Shown piece after piece: positions 35,148 through 44,014 of a DNA stretch of 64,000 bases. The number at the start of each line of letters is the position of its first letter. Position 1 is the stretch's first letter. The notes under the pieces were generated by a model. The model saw only the letters and a list, made by a program, of their open reading frames with translations. It searched no databases and was not told where the DNA came from. A program made the translations under genes and the position numbers. This stretch comes from Bradyrhizobium cosmicum (GTDB taxonomy: Bacteria > Pseudomonadota > Alphaproteobacteria > Rhizobiales > Xanthobacteraceae), in NCBI RefSeq assembly GCF_007290395.2, contig NZ_CP041656.2:4278001-4342000 (forward strand), in the 5' to 3' direction.

Positions 35148-36494
35148 ATGCGCGCGACGATTTTCAATCGCGTTGCGGGGTTGGCGGCGCTGATCGCAGC
35201 CACGCTTGCTGCGGTGACGCAACCGGCATCCGCCGAGAAGCGCATCGCGCTGGTGGTCGGCAACTCCGCCTACAAGAACATCACGCCGCTCGACAACCCG
35301 TCCAAGGACGCCAGCCTGATGGCGGAGACGCTTGGCTTGCTCGGCTTCACGCTGATCGGCGGCCGCGCCCAGCTCGATCTCGACAAGGGCGCAATGGACC
35401 TTGCCGTACAGAGCTTCGGGCGGCAGGTCCAGGGCGCCGACGTCGCGCTGTTTTACTATGCCGGCCACGGAGTGCAGGTTGCCGGCTCAAACTACCTCGT
35501 GCCTGTCGGCGCCAACCCGACGCGTGAGGCCGACGTCGATTTTCAGATGACCGACGTCAATCTCGTGCTGCGCCAGATGCAGGGATCTGGCACGCGCCTC
35601 AACCTCGTGATCCTCGATGCCTGCCGCAACAACCCGTTCGGCTCACGCGGCCTTCGTTCCTCGGACGGCGGCCTTGCGCAGATGCGCGCGCCGGAGGGCA
35701 CGCTGATCTCCTACGCGACGCAGCCCGGCAACGTCGCGCAGGACGGCAGCGATGGCCACAGCCCCTACACCAAGGCGCTCGCCGCGACGGTGCGGACCGC
35801 AGGCCTCGACGTGTTCCAGACCTTCAACCAGGTCGGCCTCGCGGTGAAGCGGGCCACATCGGGCGCGCAGCAGCCCTGGGTGTCGTCCTCGCCGATCGAT
35901 GGCACCTTCTATTTCGTACCCCCGACACAAGCAGCGCCGCCGCAGGTCGCCGCGATGCAGCCTGATCCGCTGCCGGCGGAGCGCCTGCGCGCCGACCCGG
36001 ACCGCGTGCCTTTGCGCGATGCTGCGCTGCTGAGCGAATTGAACGAGCGGCTCTACGAGCTGAATTTCGATCCTGACACGCCCGACGGCCTCACCCGCGC
36101 GATTACGAAACTGCAGCAGCGGATTTCCATGGCGCCGAACGGGGAGCCGACTGAGGGCCTGCTGCTGCGATTGCGCAAGATGGATGATCTGAAGCCGTGG
36201 GGCTCGATCGTCTACGGGCCCGACAGCAGCAAATGGGGCATCTCTTGGAACCACGCCTCGCGGCGCGCGGCGGTGGCGGATGCGCGCGGCAATTGCGCCG
36301 GCGCCAAATGCCCGATCGAGCTCTCCTTCTATGGCAAGAGCTGCGGCGCGTTCGCGATATCAGACAAATCCTGGTCGCTGGTCCAGCGTGACAGCGTCCA
36401 GCGCGCCAAGGACGCCGCGCTTGACGAATGCGGCAAGGCTGGCAAAGCTTGCCGGATTATCGGGTCCGTCTGCGCCGACGGCTCCGGCCGCTAG
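35148..36494 (+). CDS. Secreted caspase-like (metacaspase) protein with C-terminal DUF4189 domain
   Basis: A 448-residue exported protein. The signal peptide ends QPASAE near residue 29. The caspase-fold p20 domain (residues about 30-250) begins KRIALVVGNSAYKNI and has the catalytic dyad His107 (YYAGHGVQ) and Cys159 (VILDACRNNPF), plus GTLISYATQPGNVA. After a Pro-rich linker, residues about 345-445 match DUF4189: WGSIVYGPDSSKWGISWNHA, then a Cys-rich end with about five Cys. The periplasmic location and Arg/Lys-type specificity are inferred from the family. The ATG at 35148 directly precedes the signal peptide. Confidence 0.88.
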   Translation: MRATIFNRVAGLAALIAATLAAVTQPASAEKRIALVVGNSAYKNITPLDNPSKDASLMAETLGLLGFTLIGGRAQLDLDKGAMDLAVQSFGRQVQGADVALFYYAGHGVQVAGSNYLVPVGANPTREADVDFQMTDVNLVLRQMQGSGTRLNLVILDACRNNPFGSRGLRSSDGGLAQMRAPEGTLISYATQPGNVAQDGSDGHSPYTKALAATVRTAGLDVFQTFNQVGLAVKRATSGAQQPWVSSSPIDGTFYFVPPTQAAPPQVAAMQPDPLPAERLRADPDRVPLRDAALLSELNERLYELNFDPDTPDGLTRAITKLQQRISMAPNGEPTEGLLLRLRKMDDLKPWGSIVYGPDSSKWGISWNHASRRAAVADARGNCAGAKCPIELSFYGKSCGAFAISDKSWSLVQRDSVQRAKDAALDECGKAGKACRIIGSVCADGSGR

Positions 36495-36522
36495 TACCTT
36501 TTGATTTTTGGATTGATCGCTC

Positions 36523-37011
36523 ATGTCGCACGTTATCGCCCGGACGTTGGCTTTCGGCTCCCTCATCATCCTCGCTTCATCGTCCGCCTTCGCACAGTCC
36601 GGCAGCGCCGGCGGCGCCATCGGCAATGACGAAAAGTCGCTGTCCGGCTCGCGTTCGGATCGCTCGGCCGAGCCAGCATCCTCGGCGCGCCGCAGCAAGC
36701 CGGCGGCTGAAGAGCGCTCTGCGCCGCGCCGAAGCGGCGGTGGTGGTGTTGGCGGCGGTTTCGACGGAGCCTGGGTGGTCGTCAGCGTCGGCTGCGGCGG
36801 CTCGACCTCCGGCGCGGTCGTCGTGACCTCGGGCCGGGTCATCGGGGAAGGAGTCAGCGGCAGCGTCAGCCCGAGCGGCTCGGTTCATACGTCCGGCGCG
36901 GGCAATGGTGTGACCTTCACGGGCGCCGGCCGCCTCTCGGGCCGCAGCGGTTCCGGAACCTGGCGCCGCTCCGACGGCTGTGGCGGAACCTGGACATCGA
37001 CCAAGCAATAG
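36523..37011 (+). CDS. Hypothetical secreted Ser/Gly-rich protein
   Basis: A 162-residue exported protein. The signal peptide ends SSAFAQ near residue 25. A charged, disordered segment (residues 30-70) is followed by a Gly-rich beta domain with repeating SGxV/SGSV units and two Cys (VGCGG; DGCGG) that could form a disulphide bridging the domain. It begins 28 bases after the caspase-like gene and may share its transcript. No known function. Confidence 0.75.
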   Translation: MSHVIARTLAFGSLIILASSSAFAQSGSAGGAIGNDEKSLSGSRSDRSAEPASSARRSKPAAEERSAPRRSGGGGVGGGFDGAWVVVSVGCGGSTSGAVVVTSGRVIGEGVSGSVSPSGSVHTSGAGNGVTFTGAGRLSGRSGSGTWRRSDGCGGTWTSTKQ

Positions 37012-37162
37012 CGCTCGACATTGCCTGCATGCGCGGTGGAACGAACGCGCCGCAGGCCCAATTCAGGCCACATCCTCTCCGGATTTGCGGCTCATTGCCA
37101 CCCAACTCTTTGACGAGAAAGGGACGGTAACGAGTTGCGTCATGCGTAATCGGGAGACCAGG

Positions 37163-38338
37163 ATGGGCAACCGCACCGCGAAATTCATATCTGCGCTACT
37201 TGGCAGCGTGATTGCAGGCGTGCCCCTGGCGGCCGTATCGCAGAATGCACCCACGGCAGCAGCCACAACGGCAGCAAGCACGGCGAATGCGGCAAGCGAC
37301 TGCCTCGGTTCGCCGAAGGGCGCCGCGCCGCAGGGCCAGCATTGGTTCTATCGCCTCGATCGCGCGACCAAGCGGCAGTGCTGGTATCTGCGCGCCGAAG
37401 GCGGCAAGGTCACGCAGAGCGCGCAGGCGACGGCTGACACGCCGACCCCGGAGTCGACCGCGCCGAAATCGGTGCAATCGGTGCAGAATGCGCGCGCCGA
37501 ATACATCGCGCCGCAAGCAACCGCGCCGGCCGCAGCGAGTGCCCCACCGGCACCCCAGCAGGCGGACAGCAGCGTGCAAGCGCCTGCCGTTGCCGAACGC
37601 TGGCCCGACGCCAGCACGACCGCGCCCGCGCAACAGCCCGTAGCCACACCTGCATCGACCGCCGCGCAGCCGAGCGCGAAGCCGGCCAAGGCCCCTGCCC
37701 CTGGGACGCTCGCTGCCGCCGAAATCCTCGCCGACAAGCCGACCGGCTCGCTGCAGACGCTGATGCTCGTCATCGTCGGCGCGCTGGCACTGGCCGGCCT
37801 GCTCGCCAGCGTCATCTATCGCTTCGCCGGCGGACGCGTCCGCGTCCAGGCGGGCGACCGCCGCGTCAACTGGGACCAGCGCGAGCCGCAGGATCGCGAC
37901 GACAGCCGCGCGCCCTGGCTCGAGGCCGCACCTGCCGCGGCGGCGCGCGCAGAGCGGCCACACCCGGTGGACTTCGACGCCGCGCGTCCTCAGGCCAAGC
38001 AGCTCGCCGCATTCAGCGACGCGATCGCCAGGGTCGCAAGCCAGGCCCAGCCTGCTCGGGTCGAGGATGCAGAACCCGACGAGGCCGGGATCGCGGTATT
38101 CGAAGGGGAATTCGAGATCGAGACCCCCGCGCCGCGGCTCGCCGTCAACGACGTTCACGACGAGGAGCCGGCCCACCGGGACGACGCTGAGCGCGACGAT
38201 GCCGTCGACATCGACATCATCACGGCGATGCTGGAACGGCTAGCGCAGGAAGGGCCGCGGCTGTCGCAGCCTAGCCTTGAAGCTGGCCTTGAAGACCTCG
38301 CACGAAGCCCACGAGGCCAGTCCGCCGCTCGCGCTTGA
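37163..38338 (+). CDS. Hypothetical membrane-anchored protein with a low-complexity periplasmic part
   Basis: A 391-residue protein. The N-terminal signal or anchor (SALLGSVIAGVPLAAV) is followed by a compact Cys-containing motif (SDCLGSPKGAAPQGQHWFYRLD, then RQCWYLRAEG), a long Ala/Pro/Gln-rich stretch, and one TM helix at about residues 199-223. An acidic tail that would be cytoplasmic ends the protein. The ATG at 37163 follows GGGAGACCAGG; an ATG at 37142 is possible. Its last 68 bases overlap gmk on the other strand. The HWFYRLD/CWYLR motif recurs in Bradyrhizobium hypothetical proteins. Confidence 0.7.
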   Translation: MGNRTAKFISALLGSVIAGVPLAAVSQNAPTAAATTAASTANAASDCLGSPKGAAPQGQHWFYRLDRATKRQCWYLRAEGGKVTQSAQATADTPTPESTAPKSVQSVQNARAEYIAPQATAPAAASAPPAPQQADSSVQAPAVAERWPDASTTAPAQQPVATPASTAAQPSAKPAKAPAPGTLAAAEILADKPTGSLQTLMLVIVGALALAGLLASVIYRFAGGRVRVQAGDRRVNWDQREPQDRDDSRAPWLEAAPAAAARAERPHPVDFDAARPQAKQLAAFSDAIARVASQAQPARVEDAEPDEAGIAVFEGEFEIETPAPRLAVNDVHDEEPAHRDDAERDDAVDIDIITAMLERLAQEGPRLSQPSLEAGLEDLARSPRGQSAARA

Positions 38339-38930
38339 GGCGTTCGGCCTTCAGGATCGACTGCACCTCGGCGAAGGCCTTGTCGACGTCGTTGTTGATC
38401 ACGATGTAGTCGTACTCCGCCCAGTGACTCATCTCGTGGCTGGCGCGGCTCATGCGATTGCGGATCACCTCGTCGGAATCCTGCGCGCGCGAGTGCAGCC
38501 GCTTTTCGAGATCGGCCGCCGACGGCGGCAAGATGAAGACGCGAACCACATCGACGCTCGCCTTCTGGTGCAGCTGCTGCGTACCCTGCCAGTCGATGTC
38601 GAACAGCACGTCCTGCCCGGCCGACAGTGCCGCCTCCACCGGGGCGCGGGGCGTCCCGTAAAGATTGTCAAACACGGTGGCCCACTCCAGGAGCTTGTCA
38701 CCCTTCACCATCGCTTCGAAGCGAGGCTTGTCGACGAACAGATAGTCGCGGCCGTCAACCTCGCCGGGGCGCTTGGCGCGCGTCGTCGCCGACACCGACA
38801 TCTTCAGGCCGGGCTCCCGCTCAAGCAGCATCCGCGAGAGCGTCGTTTTGCCTGCGCCCGACGGCGAGGACAGCACGAACATCAATCCGCGCCGCTCGAC
38901 TCCGTCAGTTCCGTGATCGCCCGTCGTCAT
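38271..38930 (-). CDS. gmk: Guanylate kinase
   Basis: A 219-residue enzyme converting GMP to GDP. The P-loop is LSSPSGAGKTTLSRML near residue 17; the GMP-binding region has SVSATTRAKRPGEVDGRDY and WATVFDNLYGTPRAPVE, followed by DIDWQGTQQL and RMSRASHEMSHWAEYDYIVIN. The length is normal. It lies three bases after yicC, an arrangement conserved in Proteobacteria. The 3' end overlaps the convergent hypothetical gene by 68 bases. Confidence 0.97.
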   Translation of the reverse strand: MTTGDHGTDGVERRGLMFVLSSPSGAGKTTLSRMLLEREPGLKMSVSATTRAKRPGEVDGRDYLFVDKPRFEAMVKGDKLLEWATVFDNLYGTPRAPVEAALSAGQDVLFDIDWQGTQQLHQKASVDVVRVFILPPSAADLEKRLHSRAQDSDEVIRNRMSRASHEMSHWAEYDYIVINNDVDKAFAEVQSILKAERLKRERRTGLVGFVRGLQGQLQG

Positions 38931-38933
38931 CGA

Positions 38934-39821
38934 TCACTCCAGATTCTGGACCTGCTCGCGAAACTGCTCGACCACGTTCTTCATGGCGAGCCCCGTATTG
39001 GTCAGCTCGATGTCGTTTGACTTCGAGCAGCAGGTGTTGACCTCGCGGTGAAACTCCTGCGCCAGGAAGTCGAGCTTGCGGCCGACCGGGCCGCCCTTGC
39101 CGATCAGCTCGCGCGCCTGCGCAATGTGCGAGGCGATGCGGTCGAGCTCCTCGCGGATGTCGGCGCGGGTCGCGATCAGAATCGCTTCCTGCATCAGGCG
39201 GTCGGAATCGAAGCGGTCGGAGGTGTCGAGCAATGTTGCGATCTGCTCGGCGAGCCTGGCCTTGATCGCCTCGGGCTTGCGGCCGGGCGCGCCTTCCGCC
39301 TTCCTGGCCAGCTGCTCGACCTCGTCGACCCGCTGGATCAGGATCTGCCCGAGCGAGGTGCCCTCGCGCTTGCGCATCTCGACGAGTTCGGCGAGCGCCT
39401 TGTCGAAGGCTTCGGCCGCGGCGGTGCGCGCGGCCTTGTCCTCCTCCTCGTCGCCCTCGGGCTCGGCGACCTCGACCACGCCCTTGATGGCGAGCAGGCC
39501 GTCGACACTCGGCGCGACGGCGTCGACCTTGCCGGCGATCATTGCGGCGGCCTTCAGGACGGCGTTGAGCACGTCCTCATTGACGCGGACGGAGGCAGCG
39601 GCGTTGGTGCGCTTGACGGTGAGATTGGCGTAGACGGTTCCTCGCGACAAAATCTCGCCGGCGCGCTTCTTGGCGTAGGCCTCGAGCTCGTCGAACCCCT
39701 GCGGCAGCCGCACCCTGAGGTCAAAGCCCTTGGCATTGACCGACTTCAATTCCCATTCGAACGTATACGGCCCGCTAGCGCCGTGGCTTCGGGCAAAGCC
39801 GGTCATGGACGACAGCGCCAT
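38934..39821 (-). CDS. yicC: YicC-family protein
   Basis: A 295-residue protein with the YicC-like N-terminal domain (MALSSMTGFARSHG; ELKSVNAKGFDLRVRLP) and the C-terminal DUF1732 domain (RADIREELDRIASHIAQAR; REVNTCCSKSNDIELTN). E. coli YicC is an endoribonuclease that adapts sRNA turnover. It comes directly upstream of gmk. A strong hairpin lies about 25 bases upstream of its start. Confidence 0.95.
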   Translation of the reverse strand: MALSSMTGFARSHGASGPYTFEWELKSVNAKGFDLRVRLPQGFDELEAYAKKRAGEILSRGTVYANLTVKRTNAAASVRVNEDVLNAVLKAAAMIAGKVDAVAPSVDGLLAIKGVVEVAEPEGDEEEDKAARTAAAEAFDKALAELVEMRKREGTSLGQILIQRVDEVEQLARKAEGAPGRKPEAIKARLAEQIATLLDTSDRFDSDRLMQEAILIATRADIREELDRIASHIAQARELIGKGGPVGRKLDFLAQEFHREVNTCCSKSNDIELTNTGLAMKNVVEQFREQVQNLE

Positions 39822-39847
39822 CAGGTCAAATTCTCCAGAAGCATGGG

Positions 39848-39875
39848 ATTCGCGAGGCCATCAGGCCACGCGAAT
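39848..39875. repeat. Hairpin in the mltG-yicC intergenic space
   Basis: ATTCGCG-A-GGCC, loop ATCA, GGCC-A-CGCGAAT: an 11-bp stem with one mismatch pair, between the mltG stop and the yicC start on the minus strand. No T-run follows on the minus strand, so it may be a leader or processing structure rather than an intrinsic terminator. Confidence 0.6.
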
Positions 39876-39937
39876 CTTAAGACTATTTTGCAGGAAAGTG
39901 GAATCCGCAAAGTCCCGTAGGCAGGTCTGCGCTCAGG

Positions 39938-41212
39938 CTAGCGCTGGATTACCGGCGGCGACGACTGCACCGCGCCTTGGCGGGCCGGCGCGGGATTGGC
40001 GGGGCGCGCCGCCGGGGGCTTCTTCTGCTGGGTGGGCCGTGCCGGTGTAGCCGCGGTCGGCGTGTCGGCTGCGCCGGGCGCTGCGGCGGCCGCCGGCGGC
40101 GCATCCTCGGCCGGCTCGACCGTGTCGTTCTGGATCTGCTTCTCCATCGCGCGCAGCTTGGCGACGTTCTTCTGATGCGCGTCGTAGGTCTCGGTAAAGG
40201 CGTGCCCGCCGCTGCCGTCGGCGACGAAGAAGAGGTCGCGGGTACGGGCCGGATTGGCGGCGGCTTCCAGCGAGGCGCGGCCGGGGTTGGCGATCGGGCC
40301 CGGCGGCAGGCCCTCGATCACGTAGGTGTTGTAGGGCGAGGGCTGCGTGATCTCGCTGCGCTTGATCGGGCGCCCCAGCGTGCCCTTGCCGCCGACGATG
40401 CCGTAGATGATCGTCGGATCGGACTGCAGCTTGATCTTCTGCTTCAGGCGGTTGACGAACACCGCGGCAACACGGCTGCGCTCGTCGGGCTTGCCGGTTT
40501 CCTTCTCGACGATCGAGGCAAGCGTCACCAGTTGCTCCGGAGTCTTGACCGGAATGTCCTGATTGCGGCGCTCCCAGATCTCGGCCAGCACGCGCTTGTG
40601 CGCCTGCTGCATGCGCTGGATCACCTGCTCGCGCGGGGTCCCGCGCGGGAATTTGTAGGTCTCCGGCAGCAGCGTGCCTTCCCGCGGCAGCTCACGGACG
40701 CTGCCGGTGAAGATGTCGTTGTCGGAGAGCCGCGCCACGATCTGCTCGGACGTCAGGCCTTCCGGGACGGTCACGGCATGCTGCACCACCTTGCCCTCGA
40801 CGATGGTGGCGATGACGTCGCGCAAGGAGGCGTTCTTCTGGAACGAATACTCGCCGGGCTTCAGGTCCGAGCTCGCCTTCAGCGCTGCGACGCTGGCGAT
40901 GAACACCCACGGATTGACGTCGGTCACGCCTTCCCGGTTCAGGGTCTCGGCGATGTCGCGCTTGCCGGCGCGCTGCGGGATGTTAACGATCTTGTCGTCC
41001 TTAAGCGGTCCCGGCGCCTCGATCACCTGCCGGCCGTAATAATACACGCCGCCCGCGCCGAGCATGGCGATCAGCAGCAGGGTGATGATGGCGTTGCCGA
41101 CGATCACGAAAGGATTGCGGGCGCGGTCCGACCGCTTCGGTGGCGGCGGGACCTGCTCGGGCTCAAGCGCTGCCCGCGGACTCCGGGGCGAAATGGGCGG
41201 CCTTTCACTCAT
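39938..41212 (-). CDS. mltG: Endolytic murein transglycosylase
   Basis: A 424-residue inner-membrane enzyme that cuts nascent glycan strands and helps end peptidoglycan polymerisation. A cytoplasmic Pro/Arg-rich N-terminus and one TM helix at about residues 33-55 (IVGNAIITLLLIAMLGAGG) come before a LysM-like domain. The YceG catalytic domain follows, with LASIVEKETGKPDERSRVA (catalytic Glu) and QSDPTIIYG. The C-terminal 65 residues are Ala/Pro-rich and outside the fold. Its place after fabF matches the usual fab cluster order. Confidence 0.95.
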   Translation of the reverse strand: MSERPPISPRSPRAALEPEQVPPPPKRSDRARNPFVIVGNAIITLLLIAMLGAGGVYYYGRQVIEAPGPLKDDKIVNIPQRAGKRDIAETLNREGVTDVNPWVFIASVAALKASSDLKPGEYSFQKNASLRDVIATIVEGKVVQHAVTVPEGLTSEQIVARLSDNDIFTGSVRELPREGTLLPETYKFPRGTPREQVIQRMQQAHKRVLAEIWERRNQDIPVKTPEQLVTLASIVEKETGKPDERSRVAAVFVNRLKQKIKLQSDPTIIYGIVGGKGTLGRPIKRSEITQPSPYNTYVIEGLPPGPIANPGRASLEAAANPARTRDLFFVADGSGGHAFTETYDAHQKNVAKLRAMEKQIQNDTVEPAEDAPPAAAAAPGAADTPTAATPARPTQQKKPPAARPANPAPARQGAVQSSPPVIQR

Positions 41213-41338
41213 CGATGCAACCTGAATCCTGCCGGTTCAATCGCGGCCCGACAATCGTTTGTCCAGCCAATGCACGCGCCCACGGGGGTATGACTATCGC
41301 CGAATACGGCAAAACGGTGGATTCGTTTCAAACGCAAA

Positions 41339-42604
41339 CTATTGAACCAGCCGCCGGAAGATCACCGACGCGTTGGTACCGCCAAAACCGAAAGAATTCG
41401 ACAACGCGACGTTGACCTCGCGCTTCTTCGCCGTATGCGGCACGAGATCGATGGCAGTCTCGACCGACGGATTGTCCAGGTTGATGGTCGGCGGCACGAC
41501 ATTATCGCGAATCGCGAGAATGGCGAAGATCGCCTCGATTGCGCCGGCGGCACCGAGCAGATGGCCGGTCGACGATTTGGTCGAGGACATCGCGACCTTG
41601 GAGGCGGCATTGCCGAGCAGGCGCTCGACAGCGCCGAGCTCGATCTCGTCGCCGAGCGGCGTCGAGGTACCGTGCGCATTGATGTAGTCGAGATCGGATG
41701 CCGTGAGGCCGGCGCGCTTGAGCGCGGCCGCCATGCTGCGGAATCCGCCATCACCATCGGGCGACGGCGAGGTGATGTGATAGGCATCACCCGAAAGACC
41801 GTAGCCGATCACTTCGGCATAGATCCTGGCGCCGCGGCGCTGGGCGTGCTCGAGCTCCTCGAGGACGAGGACGCCGGCGCCCTCGCCCATCACGAAGCCG
41901 TCGCGGTCCTTGTCGTAGGGACGCGAGGCCTTCTCGGGTGTGTCGTTGAAGCCGGTCGAGAGTGCGCGCGCAGCGTTGAAGCCGGCAATTCCGATGCGGC
42001 TGATCGGGGATTCCGCGCCGCCGGCGACCATGACGTCGGCATCGCCCAGCGCAATCAGACGGGCGGCGTCGCCGACCGCATGCGCGCCGGTCGAACAGGC
42101 CGTGACCACCGAATGGTTCGGCCCCTTGAGACCATGCTTGATCGAGACATAGCCGGACGCGAGATTGATCAGGCGGCCCGGAATGAAGAACGGCGACACC
42201 CGGCGCGGCCCGCGTTCCTTCAGGAGGATCGCGGTCTCGGCGATGCCGTTGAGGCCGCCGATGCCGGACCCGATCATGGTTCCGGTCGCGCATTTGTCCT
42301 CTTCGGACTCGGGATGCCAATTGGCATCGTCGAGCGCCTGGCCCGCAGCCGCCATGCCGAAGATGATGAAGTCGTCGACCTTGCGCTGGTCCTTCGGCTC
42401 CATCCAGATATCGGGATTGAAGCTGTCGTTAGTGCCGTCGCCGCGCACGACCGTGCAGGCGTATTTGGTCTGAAGATCGGAGACGTCGAAGCCCTCGATC
42501 CTGCGCGCCCCACTTTCGCCGTTGAGAATCCGCTTCCAGGTCGGCTCGACGCCACAACCGAGTGGCGACACCATGCCGAGACCCGTGACGACAACCCGCC
42601 TCAT
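41339..42604 (-). CDS. fabF: 3-oxoacyl-[acyl-carrier-protein] synthase II
   Basis: A 421-residue condensing enzyme that elongates acyl-ACP with malonyl-ACP. The opening RRVVVTGLGMVSPLG is typical; the catalytic Cys is in VVTACSTGAHA, and the two catalytic His lie in NAHGTSTPLGD and STKSSTGHLLGAAG. The C-terminal NSFGFGGTNAS is present. It lies 109 bases downstream of acpP, as in most Proteobacteria. Confidence 0.97.
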   Translation of the reverse strand: MRRVVVTGLGMVSPLGCGVEPTWKRILNGESGARRIEGFDVSDLQTKYACTVVRGDGTNDSFNPDIWMEPKDQRKVDDFIIFGMAAAGQALDDANWHPESEEDKCATGTMIGSGIGGLNGIAETAILLKERGPRRVSPFFIPGRLINLASGYVSIKHGLKGPNHSVVTACSTGAHAVGDAARLIALGDADVMVAGGAESPISRIGIAGFNAARALSTGFNDTPEKASRPYDKDRDGFVMGEGAGVLVLEELEHAQRRGARIYAEVIGYGLSGDAYHITSPSPDGDGGFRSMAAALKRAGLTASDLDYINAHGTSTPLGDEIELGAVERLLGNAASKVAMSSTKSSTGHLLGAAGAIEAIFAILAIRDNVVPPTINLDNPSVETAIDLVPHTAKKREVNVALSNSFGFGGTNASVIFRRLVQ

Positions 42605-42713
42605 ATCCGAAAACTCCGCATCGAAAGATTCACGGCCAATAACAAGAAACCGGCTGACCGCTGGTCAGCGGCCCGTCCGGTTTCAATGTTGTCCCCGCGA
42701 AAATTAAAGAGCC

Positions 42714-42953
42714 TTAGCTCTTCGCGTTCTTCTCGAGAAACTTCGTGGCGTCGCCGACGGTGAGAATCGTCTCCGCGGCATCGTCCGGAATCTCGCAACC
42801 GAATTCTTCTTCGAACGCCATCACCAGCTCGACGGTGTCCAGACTGTCGGCGCCAAGGTCGTCGATGAAGCTCGCTGCGTCGACAACCTTCTCGGGTTCA
42901 ACACCAAGGTGTTCGACCACGATCTTCTTAACCCGCTCGCCAATCTCACTCAT
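42714..42953 (-). CDS. acpP: Acyl carrier protein
   Basis: A 79-residue acidic four-helix protein that carries growing acyl chains on 4'-phosphopantetheine. The attachment site is Ser37 in [12 protein letters not shown]. Length and helix pattern are standard. Genome neighbours fabG and fabF confirm the fatty-acid synthase role rather than a specialised ACP. Upstream 311 bases suggest it also has its own promoter. Confidence 0.98.
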   Translation of the reverse strand: MSEIGERVKKIVVEHLGVEPEKVVDAASFIDDLGADSLDTVELVMAFEEEFGCEIPDDAAETILTVGDATKFLEKNAKS

Positions 42954-43264
42954 TGCATAACCTCGTGTTGTTCCCTGTAGACCCGACCCCCCGGGACGAT
43001 ACGAGCCGTCGTGGTCGTTGACTGCCTTCGCTTACGAACTTTGATTTGGCCCCACCTTAACTGATAGAGGCCCGGCGAACGACGGCCAAGGCTCCGCATC
43101 GCCAATATACAGGGTTTCAAAAACCTGCAATGGCGTTCTTTGCCCATCCGTTGAAGGTCCGGTTATCATACTTCAACTGCCTTGACTACACGCCTCATTT
43201 CGCTCCGGAAACGGCCGTTTGCCGCATCCCGCACCGCCCTCGCGGGCGGTCTGCGGAACGAACG
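42954..43264. other. Intergenic region between fabG and acpP
   Basis: 311 bases, likely holding an acpP promoter. Near the fabG end is a GC hairpin (ACCGCCC at 43233-43239 pairing with GGGCGGT at 43244-43250) without a T-run, possibly a weak fabG terminator or attenuator. No open frame with coding character. Confidence 0.45.
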
Positions 43265-44002
43265 TCAGATCATGGCCATGCCGCCGTTGACGTGAATGGT
43301 TTGCCCCGTGACGTAGGCTGCTTCGTTCGAACTGAGGTAAACGGCGGCTGCCGCGATGTCCTCCGGCGTGCCCAGGCGGGCGGCCGGAACTTTGCTCAGA
43401 ATCGTTTCGCGCTGCTTGTCGTTGAGCGCATCGGTCATCGGCGTCTTGATGAAGCCGGGTGCAATGCAGTTCGCAGTCACGCCGCGCTTGGCATATTCAG
43501 CACCGAGCGTCTTGATCATGCCGATCAGACCGGCCTTCGACGCGGTGTAATTGCCCTGGCCGGGATTACCGGTGACGCCGACCACCGAAGTGATGGCGAT
43601 GATGCGGCCGAAGCGCTTGCGCATCATCAATTTGGTGGCGGCGCGCGCCAGGCGGAACGTCGAGGTCAGGTTGACGTTGATGACCTCGTCCCAGTCCTCG
43701 TCGCGAAGCTGCACGAAGAGATTGTCGCGGGTGATGCCGGCGTTGGCGACGAGAATGTCGACCTGGCCCATCGCAGCTTCCGCAGCAGGCACTAGCGCCT
43801 CGACCTCGTCGGCCTTGGAGAGATTGCAGGGCAGCACGTGGGTGCGCTCGCCGAGCTTGCCCGCAAGCTCGTCCAGCACCTCCTTGCGCGTCCCTGAGAT
43901 CGCGACCGTGGCGCCCTGCGCGTGCAGCGCCTTCGCGATCGCGCCGCCGATGCCGCCAGTCGCGCCGGTGACGAGCGCCTTCTTGCCAGTCAGATCGAAC
44001 AT
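43265..44002 (-). CDS. fabG: 3-oxoacyl-[acyl-carrier-protein] reductase
   Basis: A 245-residue NADPH-dependent short-chain dehydrogenase of the fatty-acid elongation cycle. The cofactor turn is VTGATGGIGGAIAKAL, NAGIT follows near residue 85, and the catalytic Ser-Tyr-Lys set lies in ITSVVGVTGNPGQGNYTASK. Length and the C-terminal TGQTIHVNGGMAM are typical. It lies 12 bases after fabD. Confidence 0.97.
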   Translation of the reverse strand: MFDLTGKKALVTGATGGIGGAIAKALHAQGATVAISGTRKEVLDELAGKLGERTHVLPCNLSKADEVEALVPAAEAAMGQVDILVANAGITRDNLFVQLRDEDWDEVINVNLTSTFRLARAATKLMMRKRFGRIIAITSVVGVTGNPGQGNYTASKAGLIGMIKTLGAEYAKRGVTANCIAPGFIKTPMTDALNDKQRETILSKVPAARLGTPEDIAAAAVYLSSNEAAYVTGQTIHVNGGMAMI

Positions 44003-44014
44003 TCGAAGACTCCT

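Noticed and set aside
35148..38338. Caspase-like gene as part of an anti-phage defence system
   Set aside because: It has a signal peptide and so acts outside the cytoplasm, and no sensor, nucleotide cyclase, gasdermin or other defence partner is adjacent.
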